Positions 33,604 through 44,332 of a stretch of 64,000 nucleotides of DNA are shown in pieces. The translations under genes and the position numbers were made by a program. The notes under the pieces were generated by a model. That model was not told where the DNA came from. It saw nothing but the letters and a program-made list of their open reading frames with translations, and ran no database searches. The stretch comes from Rhizobium halophilum (GTDB lineage Bacteria; Pseudomonadota; Alphaproteobacteria; Rhizobiales; Rhizobiaceae), in assembly GCF_021648825.1 (NCBI RefSeq), contig NZ_JAKJHS010000001.1:434001-498000 (forward strand), in the 5' to 3' direction. The stretch's first letter is position 1. Every line of letters starts with the position of its first letter.

Positions 33604-34956
33604 CTACGCCGCGGTCCGGACGCTTGAGATGGCACCTATCAGGCCGTTGACGATGCGCTCTATTTGACCTTCGTCGTCGCCCTCTGCCATGACACGAATC
33701 AGTGGCTCCGTGCCGGATGGCCGAATGACAAGGCGGCCCTTACCGGCCAGTTCCGCCTCCGCATCGGCGATGGCCTGTTGAACGATAATATCCTCAAGCG
33801 GCCTGCCCCCGGAGAAGCGGACATTTTTCAGCAGTTGGGGCACCGGCTCAAAGCGGCGGCACAGCTCGCTGACCGGGATGCCTAGCCGCTTCACCCTCGA
33901 AAGGATCTGCAGAGCGGCCACCAGACCGTCCCCAGTCGTGCCGAAGTCGGACAGGACGATATGACCGGACTGCTCGCCACCGAGATTGAAGTCGTGATTG
34001 CGCATGTGCTCAACCACATATCGGTCGCCGACCTTCGTGCGGGCCAAGCTCAGCCCCTTCTCCGCAAGAAAACGTTCCAGCCCAAGGTTGGACATAACGG
34101 TAGCGACGATACCGCCGCCGCGCAGCTTTTCTTCTGCGGCCCAGCTCTCCGCAATAACCGCCATCAACTGATCGCCGTCGATGATGGCGCCCGTCTCGTC
34201 GACGATGATGACGCGATCAGCGTCCCCATCGAGCGCGATCCCGATGTCTGCCCGTACTTCATGCACCTTCTTTTGCAGACTTCCGGGGCTTGTCGAGCCA
34301 CAGTTGAGATTAATGTTGCGGCCGTTCGGCTCGTTGCCGATGGTCACAACGTCGGCGCCCAACTCCCAGAGCGCTGTTGGAGCAACCTTATAGGCTGCTC
34401 CATTGGCACAATCCACCACCACTCGCAGCCCTTGAAGGGTCACGTCGCGGGGCAGCGTTCTCTTGGCATGCTCCACGTACCGGTCGTCGATGCCGTCGAT
34501 GCGCTTGGCTCTTCCGATATCCGCCGACTTCGCCAGTTGGGGCGAAAGATCCCTCTCGATCAGGTCCTCGATCCGGGCTTCGATCTCGTCGGAGAGCTTG
34601 TAGCCATCGGGACCAAACAGCTTGATCCCGTTGTCCTGGTAGGGGTTGTGCGAGGCAGAGATCATCACGCCCACGTCCGCGCGAAGCGATCGCGTCAGCA
34701 TCGCAACCGCCGGTGTCGGAATGGGTCCGAGAACGAAAGCATCCAGTCCGGCTGCGGTAAATCCGGCCACCATCGCGTTCTCGAGCATGTAGCCGGAAAG
34801 ACGCGTGTCCTTGCCTATCACCACGCGGTGCCGGTGATTGCCATTGCGGAAGATCGTGCCCACGGCGATCCCCACCCGCATCGCTAGATCCGGCGTCATC
34901 GGGAAGACATTGGAATGGCCGCGGATGCCATCTGTACCAAAGTATCGGCGTGTCAT
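33604..34956 (-). CDS. glmM: Phosphoglucosamine mutase
   Basis: Turns glucosamine-6-phosphate into glucosamine-1-phosphate for peptidoglycan and lipopolysaccharide. The 450-residue product has YFGTDGIRG at its start, the phosphoserine motif [20 protein letters not shown] near 97-115, the metal loop [11 protein letters not shown] near 240, GGEQSGHIV near 325, and the C-terminal phosphate-binding loop [12 protein letters not shown]. The ATG at 34954-34956 follows AAGGAG. It follows ftsH on the same strand (205 bases), the usual order in Rhizobiales. Confidence 0.96.
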   Translation of the reverse strand: MTRRYFGTDGIRGHSNVFPMTPDLAMRVGIAVGTIFRNGNHRHRVVIGKDTRLSGYMLENAMVAGFTAAGLDAFVLGPIPTPAVAMLTRSLRADVGVMISASHNPYQDNGIKLFGPDGYKLSDEIEARIEDLIERDLSPQLAKSADIGRAKRIDGIDDRYVEHAKRTLPRDVTLQGLRVVVDCANGAAYKVAPTALWELGADVVTIGNEPNGRNINLNCGSTSPGSLQKKVHEVRADIGIALDGDADRVIIVDETGAIIDGDQLMAVIAESWAAEEKLRGGGIVATVMSNLGLERFLAEKGLSLARTKVGDRYVVEHMRNHDFNLGGEQSGHIVLSDFGTTGDGLVAALQILSRVKRLGIPVSELCRRFEPVPQLLKNVRFSGGRPLEDIIVQQAIADAEAELAGKGRLVIRPSGTEPLIRVMAEGDDEGQIERIVNGLIGAISSVRTAA

Positions 34957-35108
34957 GCATGCTCCTTCGTCACGGCCCGTCATGGCGCCTACCGCGGCAG
35001 ATGCCGCATCGAGCTTTCAATGCCCGTCGGAGGCTGCGGTCATGCCACATCCACCCGGGTTTGACACGTAAAATAGCGTCAAAAGGGATTACATCTCGTT
35101 ACCAACGC

Positions 35109-35142
35109 AAAAGGCCACCTGCGGGGGACAGATGGCCTTTTT
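35109..35142 (-). terminator. Intrinsic terminator after ftsH
   Basis: AAAAGGCCA (35109-35117) pairs with TGGCCTTTT (35133-35141), with inner partial pairing around a G-run loop. It follows the ftsH stop by about 20 bases on the minus strand. Confidence 0.8.
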
Positions 35143-35160
35143 CACGTTCCTCAAAGGCAG

Positions 35161-37092
35161 TCAGTGCGGCTGGGGCTCAAGTCCACCTTCTGCTTCACCG
35201 CTCTTGGGCTCATCTTTCTTGGCACCAGCGCTGGGTACGGCCGATCCTCTTGTCGGAGGAGCCTCGTCCACATCTCTGGATGGCTTCTGGCCCTTAATGA
35301 GCGCCTTGATCTCCTCGCCGGTCAGGGTCTCGTACTCGAGCAGCCCTTCAGCGATGGCGACAAACTCGTCGTGATGGTCCGTCAGGATCCTGCGTGCTTC
35401 GGTATAGGCTTCATCGATGAGGCGACGCACTTCGGTGTCGATCTTCTGCGCGGTGGACTCCGAAACGTTCTTGGACTGCGAAACCGAATGTCCGAGGAAC
35501 ACTTCCTGCTGGTTTTCGCCATAGGCAACTTGCCCCAGGATATCGGAGAAGCCCCACTGGGTGACCATCGCACGGGCAAGCTTCGTCGCCTGCTCAATGT
35601 CCGACGAAGCGCCCGAGGTGATATTCTCCTTGCCGAAGGTCAGTTCCTCCGCGACACGACCGCCCATCATGATCACCAGACGGGAGATCATCCACTTGTA
35701 GCTCATCGAATAGCGGTCGCCCTCAGGCAACTGCATGACCATGCCGAGCGCGCGACCACGCGGGATGATTGTCGCCTTGTGCAGGGGATCGGCAACGGCG
35801 ACTTTGAGTGCTGTGATTGCATGGCCTGCTTCATGGTAGGCCGTGAGCTTCTTTTCTGCTTCCGTCATGGCCGAGGAGCGGCGCTCGGCGCCCATCATGA
35901 TCTTGTCCTTGGCATCCTCGAACTCGGACATCGTGACGACGCGCTTGTTGCGTCTCGCCGCCATGAGTGCCGCCTCGTTGACGAGGTTCATCAGGTCTGC
36001 GCCAGAGAAGCCGGGCGTGCCGCGGGCAAGAACCTTCAGGTCGACGTTCGGCGCGAGCGGGACGTTGCGTGCATGAACCTTCAGGATACGTTCGCGCCCG
36101 ACGATATCCGGGTTCGGTACGACCACCTGGCGGTCGAAGCGGCCGGGACGCAGAAGTGCCGGGTCGAGAACATCTGGACGGTTGGTTGCGGCGATCAGAA
36201 TGATGCCTTCATTGGCCTCGAAGCCATCCATCTCGACCAGAAGCTGGTTCAGCGTCTGCTCCCGCTCGTCGTTACCGCCGCCAAGACCGGCACCGCGATG
36301 TCGTCCCACGGCATCGATTTCATCGATAAAGATGATGCAGGGCGCATTCTTCTTGGCCTGCTCAAACATGTCGCGGACGCGGCTCGCGCCGACGCCGACG
36401 AACATTTCGACGAAATCGGAACCGGAGATGGTGAAGAAGGGGACGTTCGCCTCGCCTGCAACGGAACGGGCGAGAAGTGTCTTACCCGTACCCGGAGGTC
36501 CGACGAGGAGAACGCCGCGCGGTATGCGTCCGCCCAGCCGCTGGAATTTCTGCGGGTCGCGAAGAAACTCTACGATCTCTTCCAGGTCCTGTTTTGCCTC
36601 GTCTACGCCTGCAACGTCTTCAAAAGTGACGCGACCATGTGCTTCCGTCAGAAGCTTCGCCTTGGACTTCCCAAAGCCCATCGCGCCACGAGAGCCGCCC
36701 TGCATCTGGCGCATGAAGAACAGCCAGACGCCGAGGATCAGCAGCATGGGGAGAAGCGTGCCGAGGTAGCTCAGGAAGCCAGATGAACCATCCGTTTCCG
36801 GACGCGCAACGATCGTGACGTCGCGCGACTGCAGACGCTCTATCAGCGTGTCGTCGATAACCGGCGAATAGGTCTGGAAGCTGGCGCCATTTTCCTGATA
36901 GGTGCCGATCACGCGGTTACCAGTGACCACGACCTCCCGCACGCGGCCAGAATCGACCTCGCTCAGGAACTGAGAATACGGAATCTCCCGAGAGCCCGAC
37001 TGTGATGGCGCCGTCTGGAACATGCTGAACAGCGCAATCAGCAGCAGCGCAATGATCGCCCAAAGAGCGAAATTTCGAAAGTTTGGGTTCAT
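35161..37092 (-). CDS. ftsH: ATP-dependent zinc metalloprotease FtsH
   Basis: Membrane-anchored AAA+ protease that removes damaged membrane proteins and short-lived regulators. The 643-residue product has two membrane spans (about 6-26 and 106-126). The Walker A motif VGPPGTGKT is near 195, Walker [13 protein letters not shown] near 250, the second region of homology [19 protein letters not shown] near 304, and the zinc site HEAGH near 422. The C-terminal tail is Pro/Ser-rich. It follows tilS in the usual Rhizobiales order. The 99-base spacer to tilS shows no clear terminator. Confidence 0.97.
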   Translation of the reverse strand: MNPNFRNFALWAIIALLLIALFSMFQTAPSQSGSREIPYSQFLSEVDSGRVREVVVTGNRVIGTYQENGASFQTYSPVIDDTLIERLQSRDVTIVARPETDGSSGFLSYLGTLLPMLLILGVWLFFMRQMQGGSRGAMGFGKSKAKLLTEAHGRVTFEDVAGVDEAKQDLEEIVEFLRDPQKFQRLGGRIPRGVLLVGPPGTGKTLLARSVAGEANVPFFTISGSDFVEMFVGVGASRVRDMFEQAKKNAPCIIFIDEIDAVGRHRGAGLGGGNDEREQTLNQLLVEMDGFEANEGIILIAATNRPDVLDPALLRPGRFDRQVVVPNPDIVGRERILKVHARNVPLAPNVDLKVLARGTPGFSGADLMNLVNEAALMAARRNKRVVTMSEFEDAKDKIMMGAERRSSAMTEAEKKLTAYHEAGHAITALKVAVADPLHKATIIPRGRALGMVMQLPEGDRYSMSYKWMISRLVIMMGGRVAEELTFGKENITSGASSDIEQATKLARAMVTQWGFSDILGQVAYGENQQEVFLGHSVSQSKNVSESTAQKIDTEVRRLIDEAYTEARRILTDHHDEFVAIAEGLLEYETLTGEEIKALIKGQKPSRDVDEAPPTRGSAVPSAGAKKDEPKSGEAEGGLEPQPH

Positions 37093-37191
37093 CGAACTCC
37101 CCGGAAGTGTGTGGCAGCCCTGGAGCGGCCTTGCTTGCCCGTTAACATAGGGTTGCGGCGACTGCTTGCCAAGGCGAACAGGAGGGACTGG

Positions 37192-38511
37192 TTACCTTTT
37201 CCATTCCAAACCGACCCACGTCGGCGTCGGGAACCGCTCGCATCCGAACAATTGCCCCAGCGTGCTTGCAAGCCGCAGGTCAAAACAGGGTAGAAACCGG
37301 TCAAACGGGGAAAGGATGGGTGCGATCATGATGGTGTGATCTGCCCCCCTCGCCTCAGGCAGCGCCCGAGCCGCCCGCATTGCCACGGATGCCGGTGCCC
37401 GGGGGAACAACTCCTGTGCCCGCTCACGATTCACGCTGGCGGAACCCACGGTGACGGTGCCGGGCCCCCTGTTGGTAATGACGAAACGGCCATCCCAGCC
37501 GAGTGCCGTCTGTGGCGGCACCGTCACGTCTGGGAGGTCGCGCGTTTCCCTGCAAAGGTAAAGGGCGTCGCGACGGAAGTCGAAGATCACGCGCCCCGCT
37601 GTGATCCGCCCCCGGGCACCCTCCCCGATCGCCTTCAAGACCCGCTCCATGCTGCTTGTTCCCGGGCCCTGAGCACGACCGCCCAGGACTGCAGCACAGA
37701 CGGACAGCGCATAGCGCAGAACCGACATATCGCCACGCAATGCCGATAGCGGAAGCCGCATCAGCGCCGCATGCTGCACAACCGCATGCTCCGCAAGCAG
37801 CGTTGCCGCCGCCTCCGACAGCGATCGCCGCCGCTCGCCGGCCAAACCGATCTGCGCCGGGGGCTCTGCCGCGGGAGAGACGGGCGTCATCCGCATCCTT
37901 GCGCGCTCATAGTGCGTGTCCGCGTTGGAAGGATCATCTATCCAGTCCTGCCCTCTTGAACGGAGGAAATCTCTGATCGTCGCGCGCCGCGTCTGAAGCA
38001 AGGGACGAACCAGCCAGAACCGCCGATACAGCAGGACGAGATCCGCCATGCCGGCCAGCCCGGGCCGATCGGAGCCTGCGCCGCGGGCAGCACGCATTGC
38101 CACCGTTTCCCACTGATCATCGACAGTGTGCCCGGTAACAATGAAGTCGGCGTCAGCCTCGTCGGCGGCTTGGCAGAGCAGCCCGTAGCGCGCCTCTCGT
38201 GCGGCAGCAGAAATGCCGGTCGACGGTTTTTCACCCTGCCATACCATCGTCCTATGAGGGATGTGCAGTCTCTGGCAGAGCGCCGCGACGAAAGCGGCCT
38301 CTTCCGCGGCTTCCGACCGAAGCCGATGGTCTACGGTCGCGGCGACGAGGGTTACCTTGTCGGAAGCATGCTCGGCGAGGGCATGCAGAAGTCCGAGCGA
38401 GTCACTGCCGCCCGAGACGGCGACAAGCAATCGCAAGGGTCGCGGCGCCTGTTGCAGAAAATTATCTATCGCCTCGTTGATGGACAGGAATGGCCGCGTG
38501 CAGGCGATCAA
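37192..38511 (-). CDS. tilS: tRNA(Ile)-lysidine synthase
   Basis: Modifies C34 of tRNA-Ile(CAU) to lysidine. The PP-loop motif LLVAVSGGSDSLGLLHALAE lies about 30 residues from the start, followed by TVDHRLRSEAAEEA, GHTVDDQWETVAMRAARGAG and IDDPSNADTHYERARMR. The C-terminal half is divergent, as usual. No ATG lies at a suitable place; I use TTG at 38509-38511, 11 bases after the ybgF stop, giving 439 residues. The frame runs further up to 38619 inside ybgF, so the start is uncertain. Unusually for the family, HTVDDQ replaces the common HHxDDQ. Confidence 0.9.
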   Translation of the reverse strand: MIACTRPFLSINEAIDNFLQQAPRPLRLLVAVSGGSDSLGLLHALAEHASDKVTLVAATVDHRLRSEAAEEAAFVAALCQRLHIPHRTMVWQGEKPSTGISAAAREARYGLLCQAADEADADFIVTGHTVDDQWETVAMRAARGAGSDRPGLAGMADLVLLYRRFWLVRPLLQTRRATIRDFLRSRGQDWIDDPSNADTHYERARMRMTPVSPAAEPPAQIGLAGERRRSLSEAAATLLAEHAVVQHAALMRLPLSALRGDMSVLRYALSVCAAVLGGRAQGPGTSSMERVLKAIGEGARGRITAGRVIFDFRRDALYLCRETRDLPDVTVPPQTALGWDGRFVITNRGPGTVTVGSASVNRERAQELFPRAPASVAMRAARALPEARGADHTIMIAPILSPFDRFLPCFDLRLASTLGQLFGCERFPTPTWVGLEWKR

Positions 38512-38522
38512 CGGAGATCCGA

Positions 38523-39497
38523 TCAGCAGTTGAGCCGCTTTTGCTCCGATGCACCCTTTGCAAGAACGGGGCGCGGTGCGTTCGGGTAGCGCTTCGGCAC
38601 TTCCTTGAGCGTGGCGCAAGCGGTTTCGGAATTATCGAGCGCCGCCAGCGACATCCCGAGCTTCAGCAACATTTCCGGCGCTTTGGCGGAAGTATTATAA
38701 GCCTGATGCGCGTTGAGAAAGGTCTTGGCGGCCTCGTTGTACTTGCCCTGCGAATATTGAGCTTCGCCAAGCCAGAAGCTGGCATCCGCGGCACGCCCAC
38801 CTTCAGGAAATTCGGTCAGGTACTGCGTAAAGCCTTCTTCGGCCAACGCATAGTCGCCCGACAATACGTGGTTGTAGGCAACCTGGTACGTATCGTTCTC
38901 GTTCCCCAAGGACGCCGTCTGCTGTGGATCTGCCCCGGAACCAGTATCGACACCCGGCAAGCCGGAGGAATTGTTCAGGTTTTGATTGCGGCTCACGTTC
39001 CGCGGGTTACCGTTCTGGTCGAACTCGATCGACCCCAGTGTCGTTGCCGGCGCACCAGGTGTGGCGCTGGCAGCCGGGGGCACGGCTGACGGTGCTGTCT
39101 CGATTAGCCCCGCCACGTCATCCGAAGGTGCCGCCGGCGCAGCCTGCTGCGACCTCGAAGCGGTCGCGGCCGGTTTCCCGGCCGCTCCGTTCTCGCTCTT
39201 TTCAAGCTCCTGGAAACGGAACTCGTTGTCTTCCTGCGTCTTTCGCATCTGCTCTTGCATCTGCAGAAGCTGGAAGCTCATTTCCTCGATGCGTCCGTTC
39301 AGCTGACGGATTTCTTCCTCCAACTGCTGGAGGCGAACCGGATCGCCCACTTGTGCCAACACAACAGGTGCTTGCGACGTAGTGGGGGCCTGCGCGGTTT
39401 GACTACTGCGCTCCAAAAGCTCCGACAAGGAAAACGCCCCGGCAGGGCTGCTCGCCACCATCAGCCCCAGCATTGCTGCCAAGACAAGTTTCTTCAT
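38523..39497 (-). CDS. cpoB: Tol-Pal system protein YbgF/CpoB
   Basis: Periplasmic protein that links Tol-Pal with peptidoglycan synthesis. The 324-residue product has a signal peptide (MKKLVLAAMLGLMVASSPAG), a coiled-coil with DPVRLQQLEEEIRQLNGRIE near residues 50-100, and a long Ala/Pro/Ser/Asn linker. Three TPR-like repeats follow (about 203-320): YQVAYNHVLSGDYALAEEGF, FWLGEAQYSQGKYNEAAKTF, PEMLLKLGMSLAALDN. The ATG at 39495-39497 fits the signal. It follows pal and precedes tilS, the normal order. Confidence 0.94.
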   Translation of the reverse strand: MKKLVLAAMLGLMVASSPAGAFSLSELLERSSQTAQAPTTSQAPVVLAQVGDPVRLQQLEEEIRQLNGRIEEMSFQLLQMQEQMRKTQEDNEFRFQELEKSENGAAGKPAATASRSQQAAPAAPSDDVAGLIETAPSAVPPAASATPGAPATTLGSIEFDQNGNPRNVSRNQNLNNSSGLPGVDTGSGADPQQTASLGNENDTYQVAYNHVLSGDYALAEEGFTQYLTEFPEGGRAADASFWLGEAQYSQGKYNEAAKTFLNAHQAYNTSAKAPEMLLKLGMSLAALDNSETACATLKEVPKRYPNAPRPVLAKGASEQKRLNC

Positions 39498-39620
39498 GTT
39501 TTCTGTCCTGCGTTGATCTGCGCCGATTTGGCGCGACTGCAGATTTTGCCAATCCACGCGAAAAAGCAACTAAGCCCTGCGGCTAAAATCAACCGAACTT
39601 CGGCCAAACTATGGAGAAAG

Positions 39621-39646
39621 AAAAAGGCGGCCCGATGGACCGCCTT
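39621..39646 (-). terminator. Terminator after pal
   Basis: AAGGCGG (39624-39630) pairs with CCGCCTT (39640-39646), and a T-run follows on the minus strand. It would separate pal from cpoB. Confidence 0.7.
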
Positions 39647-39672
39647 CACAACTGCCTTGGATGATCGCGAAG

Positions 39673-40209
39673 TTACATCCCCGCGCCGCCGAGAACCGTC
39701 ACAGCGCGGCGGTTCTGCGACCAGCAGGAAATGTCGTCACACACCGCGACTGGCTTTTCCTTGCCGTACGAAATCGTGCGCATGCGGTTGGCTGGAACGC
39801 CCCGCGCCGCAAGATATTCCTTGGTCGCGGCTGCGCGACGTGCACCAAGGGCAAGGTTATATTCACGCGTGCCGCGCTCGTCGGCATGGCCTTCGATCGT
39901 GATCGCGTAATTCGGGTAGCGTCCAAGCCACTGAGCCTGGCGATCCAGCGTCTGCTGAGCATCGGCACGAATGGACGTGGAATCGGTATCGAAGAAGATC
40001 CGGTCGCCGACATTCACGGTGAAGTCCTGCTGTGAACCCGGCGTCGCGGCGCCTGCACCACCCCCAAGACCGAGCTCCCCGGCATTGTTGGGCAGGTTTT
40101 TCTTATTGGCGCAACCCGCAAGAGCAAGGGCCAAGGTCAAAGCAATCACCGCAGGATTGCGAGCGAGGGTCTGCATGCGGCTCATCGCCGAAGTATCGGT
40201 GCGGCTCAT
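39673..40209 (-). CDS. pal: Peptidoglycan-associated lipoprotein
   Basis: Outer-membrane lipoprotein that binds peptidoglycan and TolB. The 178-residue product has a lipoprotein signal (LTLALALAGCANKK, Cys33) and an OmpA-like domain: RIFFDTDSTSIRADAQQTLD, the diaminopimelate-binding motif ITIEGHADERGTREYNLALG and ARRAAATKEYLAARGV. I keep the first ATG (40207-40209), preceded by AAGGAG; ATGs at codons 9 and 12 would also leave a good signal. It follows tolB by 185 bases with nothing recognisable in between. Confidence 0.96.
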   Translation of the reverse strand: MSRTDTSAMSRMQTLARNPAVIALTLALALAGCANKKNLPNNAGELGLGGGAGAATPGSQQDFTVNVGDRIFFDTDSTSIRADAQQTLDRQAQWLGRYPNYAITIEGHADERGTREYNLALGARRAAATKEYLAARGVPANRMRTISYGKEKPVAVCDDISCWSQNRRAVTVLGGAGM

Positions 40210-40394
40210 GGCCGGTCTCTCCTTAGATCAACGTAACAGAGTTGCCAGACTCTAACCGAGGGCGGTTAACGCCATTAGAAGGCAGATGGTTAACAAACTG
40301 ATTCGATGTCCCTTTCGTCGCTCCTTTTCAGGAGAATGGGGCGGCAAAGAGGCGAGCAGAAGGCGACGCCCGAGCTCTCCGCCACCTCTTGCCA

Positions 40395-41699
40395 TCATTC
40401 GAGAAGTGGAGACCAGGCCGGGTCCGATGCATAAGCCGGCGTCTTGATCTGCTGCTCATTGTAGCCCGTCAGGTCGATCGAGTAGAGCTGCGGTCCGCCA
40501 GCGCCCGCATTCTGCCGGAAGAACATCAGCACGCGGCCATTGGGAGCCCATGTGGGTCCTTCATTGTGGAAGCCCGTCGTAAGGATGCGCTCGCCCGATC
40601 CATCCGGCTTCATGACCCCAATGGAGAATTTTCCGCCTGACTGCTTGGTGAATGCGATGAGATCCCCTCGCGGCGACCAGACTGGTGTTGAATAGGACCC
40701 GTCGCCGAAGGAAATACGCGTCTGGCCGGAGCCGTCGGCGCCCATGACGTAGAGTTGCTGACGCCCACCCCGATCGCTTTCGAAGACGATGCGCGTGCCG
40801 TCTGGCGAATAGGACGGCGAGGTATCAATCGCTGCCGTGTTGGTCAGCCGCGTCGTGGTGCGCGAACGCAGATCCATTGTATAGATGTTGGAATTACCTT
40901 CCTGCTGAAGGCTCATGATCACCTTTTGCCCGTCCGGAGAGAAGCGTGGAGCGAAGGTCATTCCTGGGAAGTTGCCCACGACCTCCCGCTGTCCCGTCTC
41001 CAGTTGCAGCAGGTAGACGCGGGGCTGGTCGCCCTCGAAGGACATGTAGGTGACCTCCTGCCGGTTCGGCGAGAAGCGCGGTGTCAGCACGATGTCATTG
41101 CCATTGGTCAACTGGCGGACGTTGAATCCATCCTGGTCCATGATAGCAAGTTGGCGCTGACGTGCGGTCTTGGGTCCGCTTTCGGAGACGAAGACGACGC
41201 GCGTATCGAAGTAGCCCTTCTCGCCCGTGATGCGCTCGTAGATCGCATCTGCGATGATGTGTGCGACGCGACGCCAGTTTTCCGGCTGGGTGAAGAACTG
41301 CTGTCCCGTCATCTGCTGGCCGGCGAACGTATCCCACAGCCGGAACTCGGCACGCAGGCGGCCATCGCCCTCACGGGTAACGCGACCGGTGACGAGGGCC
41401 TGCGCATTGATGACCTTCCAGTCCTCGAACCGCGGCTGCTGGTCGGGGTTGGAGATCTTCTCGATAAAGGCGGCCTTGTTGACGGGCGCAAACAGCCCGG
41501 ATCGCTGCAGGTCCGCGGCAATCACCTGGCTGATCTGGGCACCAAGCTCGTTGCCGGACTGAAAATCGGTAATGGCGATCGGCAGCGGCTCGACATTGCC
41601 CTTGTTGATGTTGATTTCCACCAGCGCGTAAGCCGGGACGAAGGACATCGCCATCCCCGCAAACGCGATCATCAGGCGGATGAAAGAACGTTTCATCAT
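40395..41699 (-). CDS. tolB: Tol-Pal system beta-propeller protein TolB
   Basis: Periplasmic protein that connects the inner-membrane TolA complex to Pal. The 434-residue product has a signal peptide (about 1-25), an N-terminal alpha/beta domain ([20 protein letters not shown]) and a six-bladed propeller with repeated blade motifs such as [38 protein letters not shown] and [19 protein letters not shown]. Start ATG at 41697-41699, followed at once by a second ATG. It lies 19 bases downstream of tolA. Confidence 0.97.
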   Translation of the reverse strand: MMKRSFIRLMIAFAGMAMSFVPAYALVEININKGNVEPLPIAITDFQSGNELGAQISQVIAADLQRSGLFAPVNKAAFIEKISNPDQQPRFEDWKVINAQALVTGRVTREGDGRLRAEFRLWDTFAGQQMTGQQFFTQPENWRRVAHIIADAIYERITGEKGYFDTRVVFVSESGPKTARQRQLAIMDQDGFNVRQLTNGNDIVLTPRFSPNRQEVTYMSFEGDQPRVYLLQLETGQREVVGNFPGMTFAPRFSPDGQKVIMSLQQEGNSNIYTMDLRSRTTTRLTNTAAIDTSPSYSPDGTRIVFESDRGGRQQLYVMGADGSGQTRISFGDGSYSTPVWSPRGDLIAFTKQSGGKFSIGVMKPDGSGERILTTGFHNEGPTWAPNGRVLMFFRQNAGAGGPQLYSIDLTGYNEQQIKTPAYASDPAWSPLLE

Positions 41700-41718
41700 A
41701 GTTTCAGCCTTTCAGCTT

Positions 41719-42840
41719 TTACAGCATTTCGCTGGGGTCGAAGTTCACGACAACCTCGCTCCAGGCATCGTATTTCTCGACAGGAAGGTTCTTGAACGGC
41801 GCCGAGCGCATGACAGCGCGGAGCGCACTGCCTTCGAGCGTCCGCCGGGCCGTGTCCGAGCCGCCGCTTGCTGACACTTCTGGGCGACCAATGATCTGGC
41901 CGCTTTCATCGAGACTCATCCGGACGGTGATGATGACGCCCTCGGCACCTTCAATCCCGGCGATGATCGACCAGTTGTTCTGGATCTGGCCGCGCAGGGC
42001 GTCCATCTCGCTCTGGCTAAGCGTCGAGCCGCTGGTGGTCTTCTTGCCACCTAGCGCCGCCGTCTCCGTTGAGCGTTTGGCGCCACCGCCGGCGGCCTCT
42101 TGCTTGTTCAGCAAGGCTGCAATCTCATCGGCGTTGAAATCGCTTTCCTTTGATGAGGCCGACTTGGCAGTCTCCTGCTTCTTGTCGGCGACCTTCTTGT
42201 CCGTTGGCTTCTCCGCCGCCTTAGGAGTTTCCGGCTTCTTCTCAGCCGGTTTCTCGACGGGCTTTGCCTGCTCCTTCGGCGGCTCCGGTTTCGGACGTGC
42301 GGCGGGCACGGGAACAGAATCCGGCAGCGGGATCTCTTCGGCAACCGCCTCTTCCGGCACCGGCTCCTGCGTGGGTTCCGGCGTCGGCGCGGGCGTAATC
42401 GGCGGCGTGGGCTCCGGAAGGGCCGCGACCTCGGTAGGCTTCGGCGCCGTTTCCTCCGGCACGATATCCTTGATTTGGTTCGTTTCGGTCGTGGGGTTCG
42501 GCAGCGGCTTTTCCGACTTCTCCGGCGCCGCGGCGACTTCCGTTTCGACCGGCTTCTTGGCAGGTGTCGGAGGGGCCTTCAGGTCCACGTCGTTGTCGCC
42601 TGCATTTTCCGCATTCTCAACCATGTTGGGCTTGCTGGTCGGCACGGGTGCCGCCTTCTCCGCAAGCGGCGCCTTCTTATCCCCCTGCTGGATCTGGGTG
42701 ATCGACTCGACCGGGATGATGTCGACCGGCAGCGCCTCCACATCGGCCACGTCGAAGGACGCAGGCGTGCCGAGAGACACGAGCGCGAATCCGAGCACCA
42801 TGGTGTGGAGAACCAGCGATGTCCCCAGACTTACCTTCAT
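41719..42840 (-). CDS. tolA: Cell-envelope integrity protein TolA
   Basis: Spans the periplasm to pass energy from TolQR to TolB/Pal. The 373-residue product has one N-terminal membrane segment (about 5-25, LGTSLVLHTMVLGFALVSLG), a very long Pro/Lys/Glu-rich middle with PxP and KPxE repeats (about 50-235), and a C-terminal TonB_C/TolA-III-type domain (IQNNWSIIAGIEGAEGVIIT to FDPSEML). The middle is low-complexity, as usual in Rhizobiales. It starts 10 bases after tolR ends. Confidence 0.93.
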   Translation of the reverse strand: MKVSLGTSLVLHTMVLGFALVSLGTPASFDVADVEALPVDIIPVESITQIQQGDKKAPLAEKAAPVPTSKPNMVENAENAGDNDVDLKAPPTPAKKPVETEVAAAPEKSEKPLPNPTTETNQIKDIVPEETAPKPTEVAALPEPTPPITPAPTPEPTQEPVPEEAVAEEIPLPDSVPVPAARPKPEPPKEQAKPVEKPAEKKPETPKAAEKPTDKKVADKKQETAKSASSKESDFNADEIAALLNKQEAAGGGAKRSTETAALGGKKTTSGSTLSQSEMDALRGQIQNNWSIIAGIEGAEGVIITVRMSLDESGQIIGRPEVSASGGSDTARRTLEGSALRAVMRSAPFKNLPVEKYDAWSEVVVNFDPSEML

Positions 42841-42850
42841 CGCGACCTGA

Positions 42851-43306
42851 TCACTGCTCCTGTTCCTGCAGGGTCACAAGACCGATGTTCTTGAACCCGG
42901 CAGATGAAATCCGTGCCATGACCTGCATGACAACGCCGTAGGCTGCAGCGGTATCGCCGCGCACGTAGATGCGTTCGCTATAGCCGGTGGTGGCAATCGC
43001 CTCGAGCTTCGGCACCACCTCATCGAGACCTATGGCCGTCTCCTGCAGGTAGATCTCCCCGGCCGGATTGACGGAAACGGTGATCGGCTGGGTATCCGAG
43101 TTCATAGCCTTCGCCTGCGTCTCAGGCAGGTCGATCGGCACGCCGACGGTCATCATCGGCGCAGCCACCATGAAGATGATCAGAAGCACCAGCATGACGT
43201 CCACAAGCGGCGTGACATTGATCTCGCTGATGGCGCCGCCGCGACGACTGCGACGACTGCGACGACCGCCGCCTGATGACTTGGCTCCTCCGGCAGACAT
43301 ACCCAT
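42851..43306 (-). CDS. tolR: Biopolymer transport protein TolR
   Basis: Inner-membrane proton-channel partner of TolQ. The 151-residue product starts with a Gly/Ser/Arg-rich tail that contains a short repeat (RRSRRSRR, from a CGACGACTG-type DNA repeat). One membrane span follows with the conserved aspartate in INVTPLVDVMLVLLIIFMVA. The periplasmic ExbD-type domain contains DLPETQAKAM and YVRGDTAAAYGVVMQVMARI. It lies 30 bases after tolQ. Confidence 0.96.
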   Translation of the reverse strand: MGMSAGGAKSSGGGRRSRRSRRGGAISEINVTPLVDVMLVLLIIFMVAAPMMTVGVPIDLPETQAKAMNSDTQPITVSVNPAGEIYLQETAIGLDEVVPKLEAIATTGYSERIYVRGDTAAAYGVVMQVMARISSAGFKNIGLVTLQEQEQ

Positions 43307-43336
43307 GGATGATTGCTCCTTGACCCGACCGCGCCG

Positions 43337-44056
43337 TTACTGGGCTGCCTGGCGCGGCTGCAGCTTCTCGTCGATCTGCCTTGACAGGATGGCTGAAAAC
43401 TCGTCGGCAAAACCTTCCATGCGCGCGGAGAGCTTTGCAGCATCGCCCATGAACTTGTTGTAAGCCATGACTGCCGGGATGGCGGCGACGAGGCCAATGG
43501 CGGTTGCAAGCAAGGCTTCCGCGATACCCGGCGCTACGACGGCCAAGTTGGTTGATTTTGATCCCGCGATCGCCTGGAACGAGGTCATGATACCGACGAC
43601 CGTACCGAAGAGGCCGATGAAGGGGCCGGCAGAGCCGATTGTTGCCAGCGAACCCAGACGGGCTTCGTAGGCTTCGCTTTCCCGCGCCATGGTGACGTCC
43701 ATCGCCCGGTCGATCCGCATCTGCAACCCGATCGGAGAACGCGCCCCCCGCTCGAAGCTCTTTTTCCATTCACGCATGGCGGCGACGAAGATTGCCGCAA
43801 GGCCTCCGTTCTGCCGCTCCGCAAGCGTCCGATAAAGCTCTTCGAGCGACTGGCCGGACCAGAAGACCTGCTCGAACTGATCGAACTGACGTTTGGCCTT
43901 GCCGAAGCTGACATACTTGTCGATGACGATTGCCCAGGTCCAGATCGATGCGCCGAGCAAGCCGATCATGACCAGCTTGACGACCAGACCTGCCTGCATG
44001 AACAGCGCCCAGAGACTGACGTCATGGGCCGCGGCAGCCAAACCTACTTCTTCCAT
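43337..44056 (-). CDS. tolQ: Tol-Pal system protein TolQ
   Basis: Inner-membrane proton-channel subunit, MotA/ExbB family. The 239-residue product has three membrane spans (about 20-42, 138-160, 172-195), with the motifs GSAGPFIGLFGTVVGIMTSF and VVAPGIAEALLATAIGLVAA AIP-type sequence that line the channel. Start ATG at 44054-44056. It heads tolQRAB on this strand. The gene that normally precedes it, ybgC, is separated here by a gene on the opposite strand. Confidence 0.97.
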   Translation of the reverse strand: MEEVGLAAAAHDVSLWALFMQAGLVVKLVMIGLLGASIWTWAIVIDKYVSFGKAKRQFDQFEQVFWSGQSLEELYRTLAERQNGGLAAIFVAAMREWKKSFERGARSPIGLQMRIDRAMDVTMARESEAYEARLGSLATIGSAGPFIGLFGTVVGIMTSFQAIAGSKSTNLAVVAPGIAEALLATAIGLVAAIPAVMAYNKFMGDAAKLSARMEGFADEFSAILSRQIDEKLQPRQAAQ

Positions 44057-44332
44057 CTACCTAATCCCCGAATCCAAACGCCCGGCACAGGACCGGGCGG
44101 GTTCAAAAGCGCTCTCGCGAGATCTGTATGGCCGCTGAATGCGCTCTTCTACCCCAAGGTGCCCTGAGCTTTCAGCCTTGGCTTCTCGCTTTCAAATTTG
44201 GTCAAAGGAAGGCGTGCATTGCACAAATTCCTTGGACTTCAGTAAGACCTCATTATGGTTAAGGATGTGTTATCGCGGACAACTTCTCCTTCGGATGCAT
44301 GGATGGAACAGTTGCTTAAAGTGAACGGCATC

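Noticed and set aside
35164-36786. Long open frame (540 codons) opposite ftsH
   Set aside because: A GC-rich antisense shadow of a certain gene; no motif, no ribosome site.
43237-43275. CGACGACTG direct repeats near the tolR start as a repeat element
   Set aside because: They only encode the Arg/Ser tail of TolR and do not recur elsewhere in the window.
44255-44332. Longer start for the protein between tolQ and ybgC
   Set aside because: It would place 26 extra polar residues before the signal-like segment and has no ribosome site.
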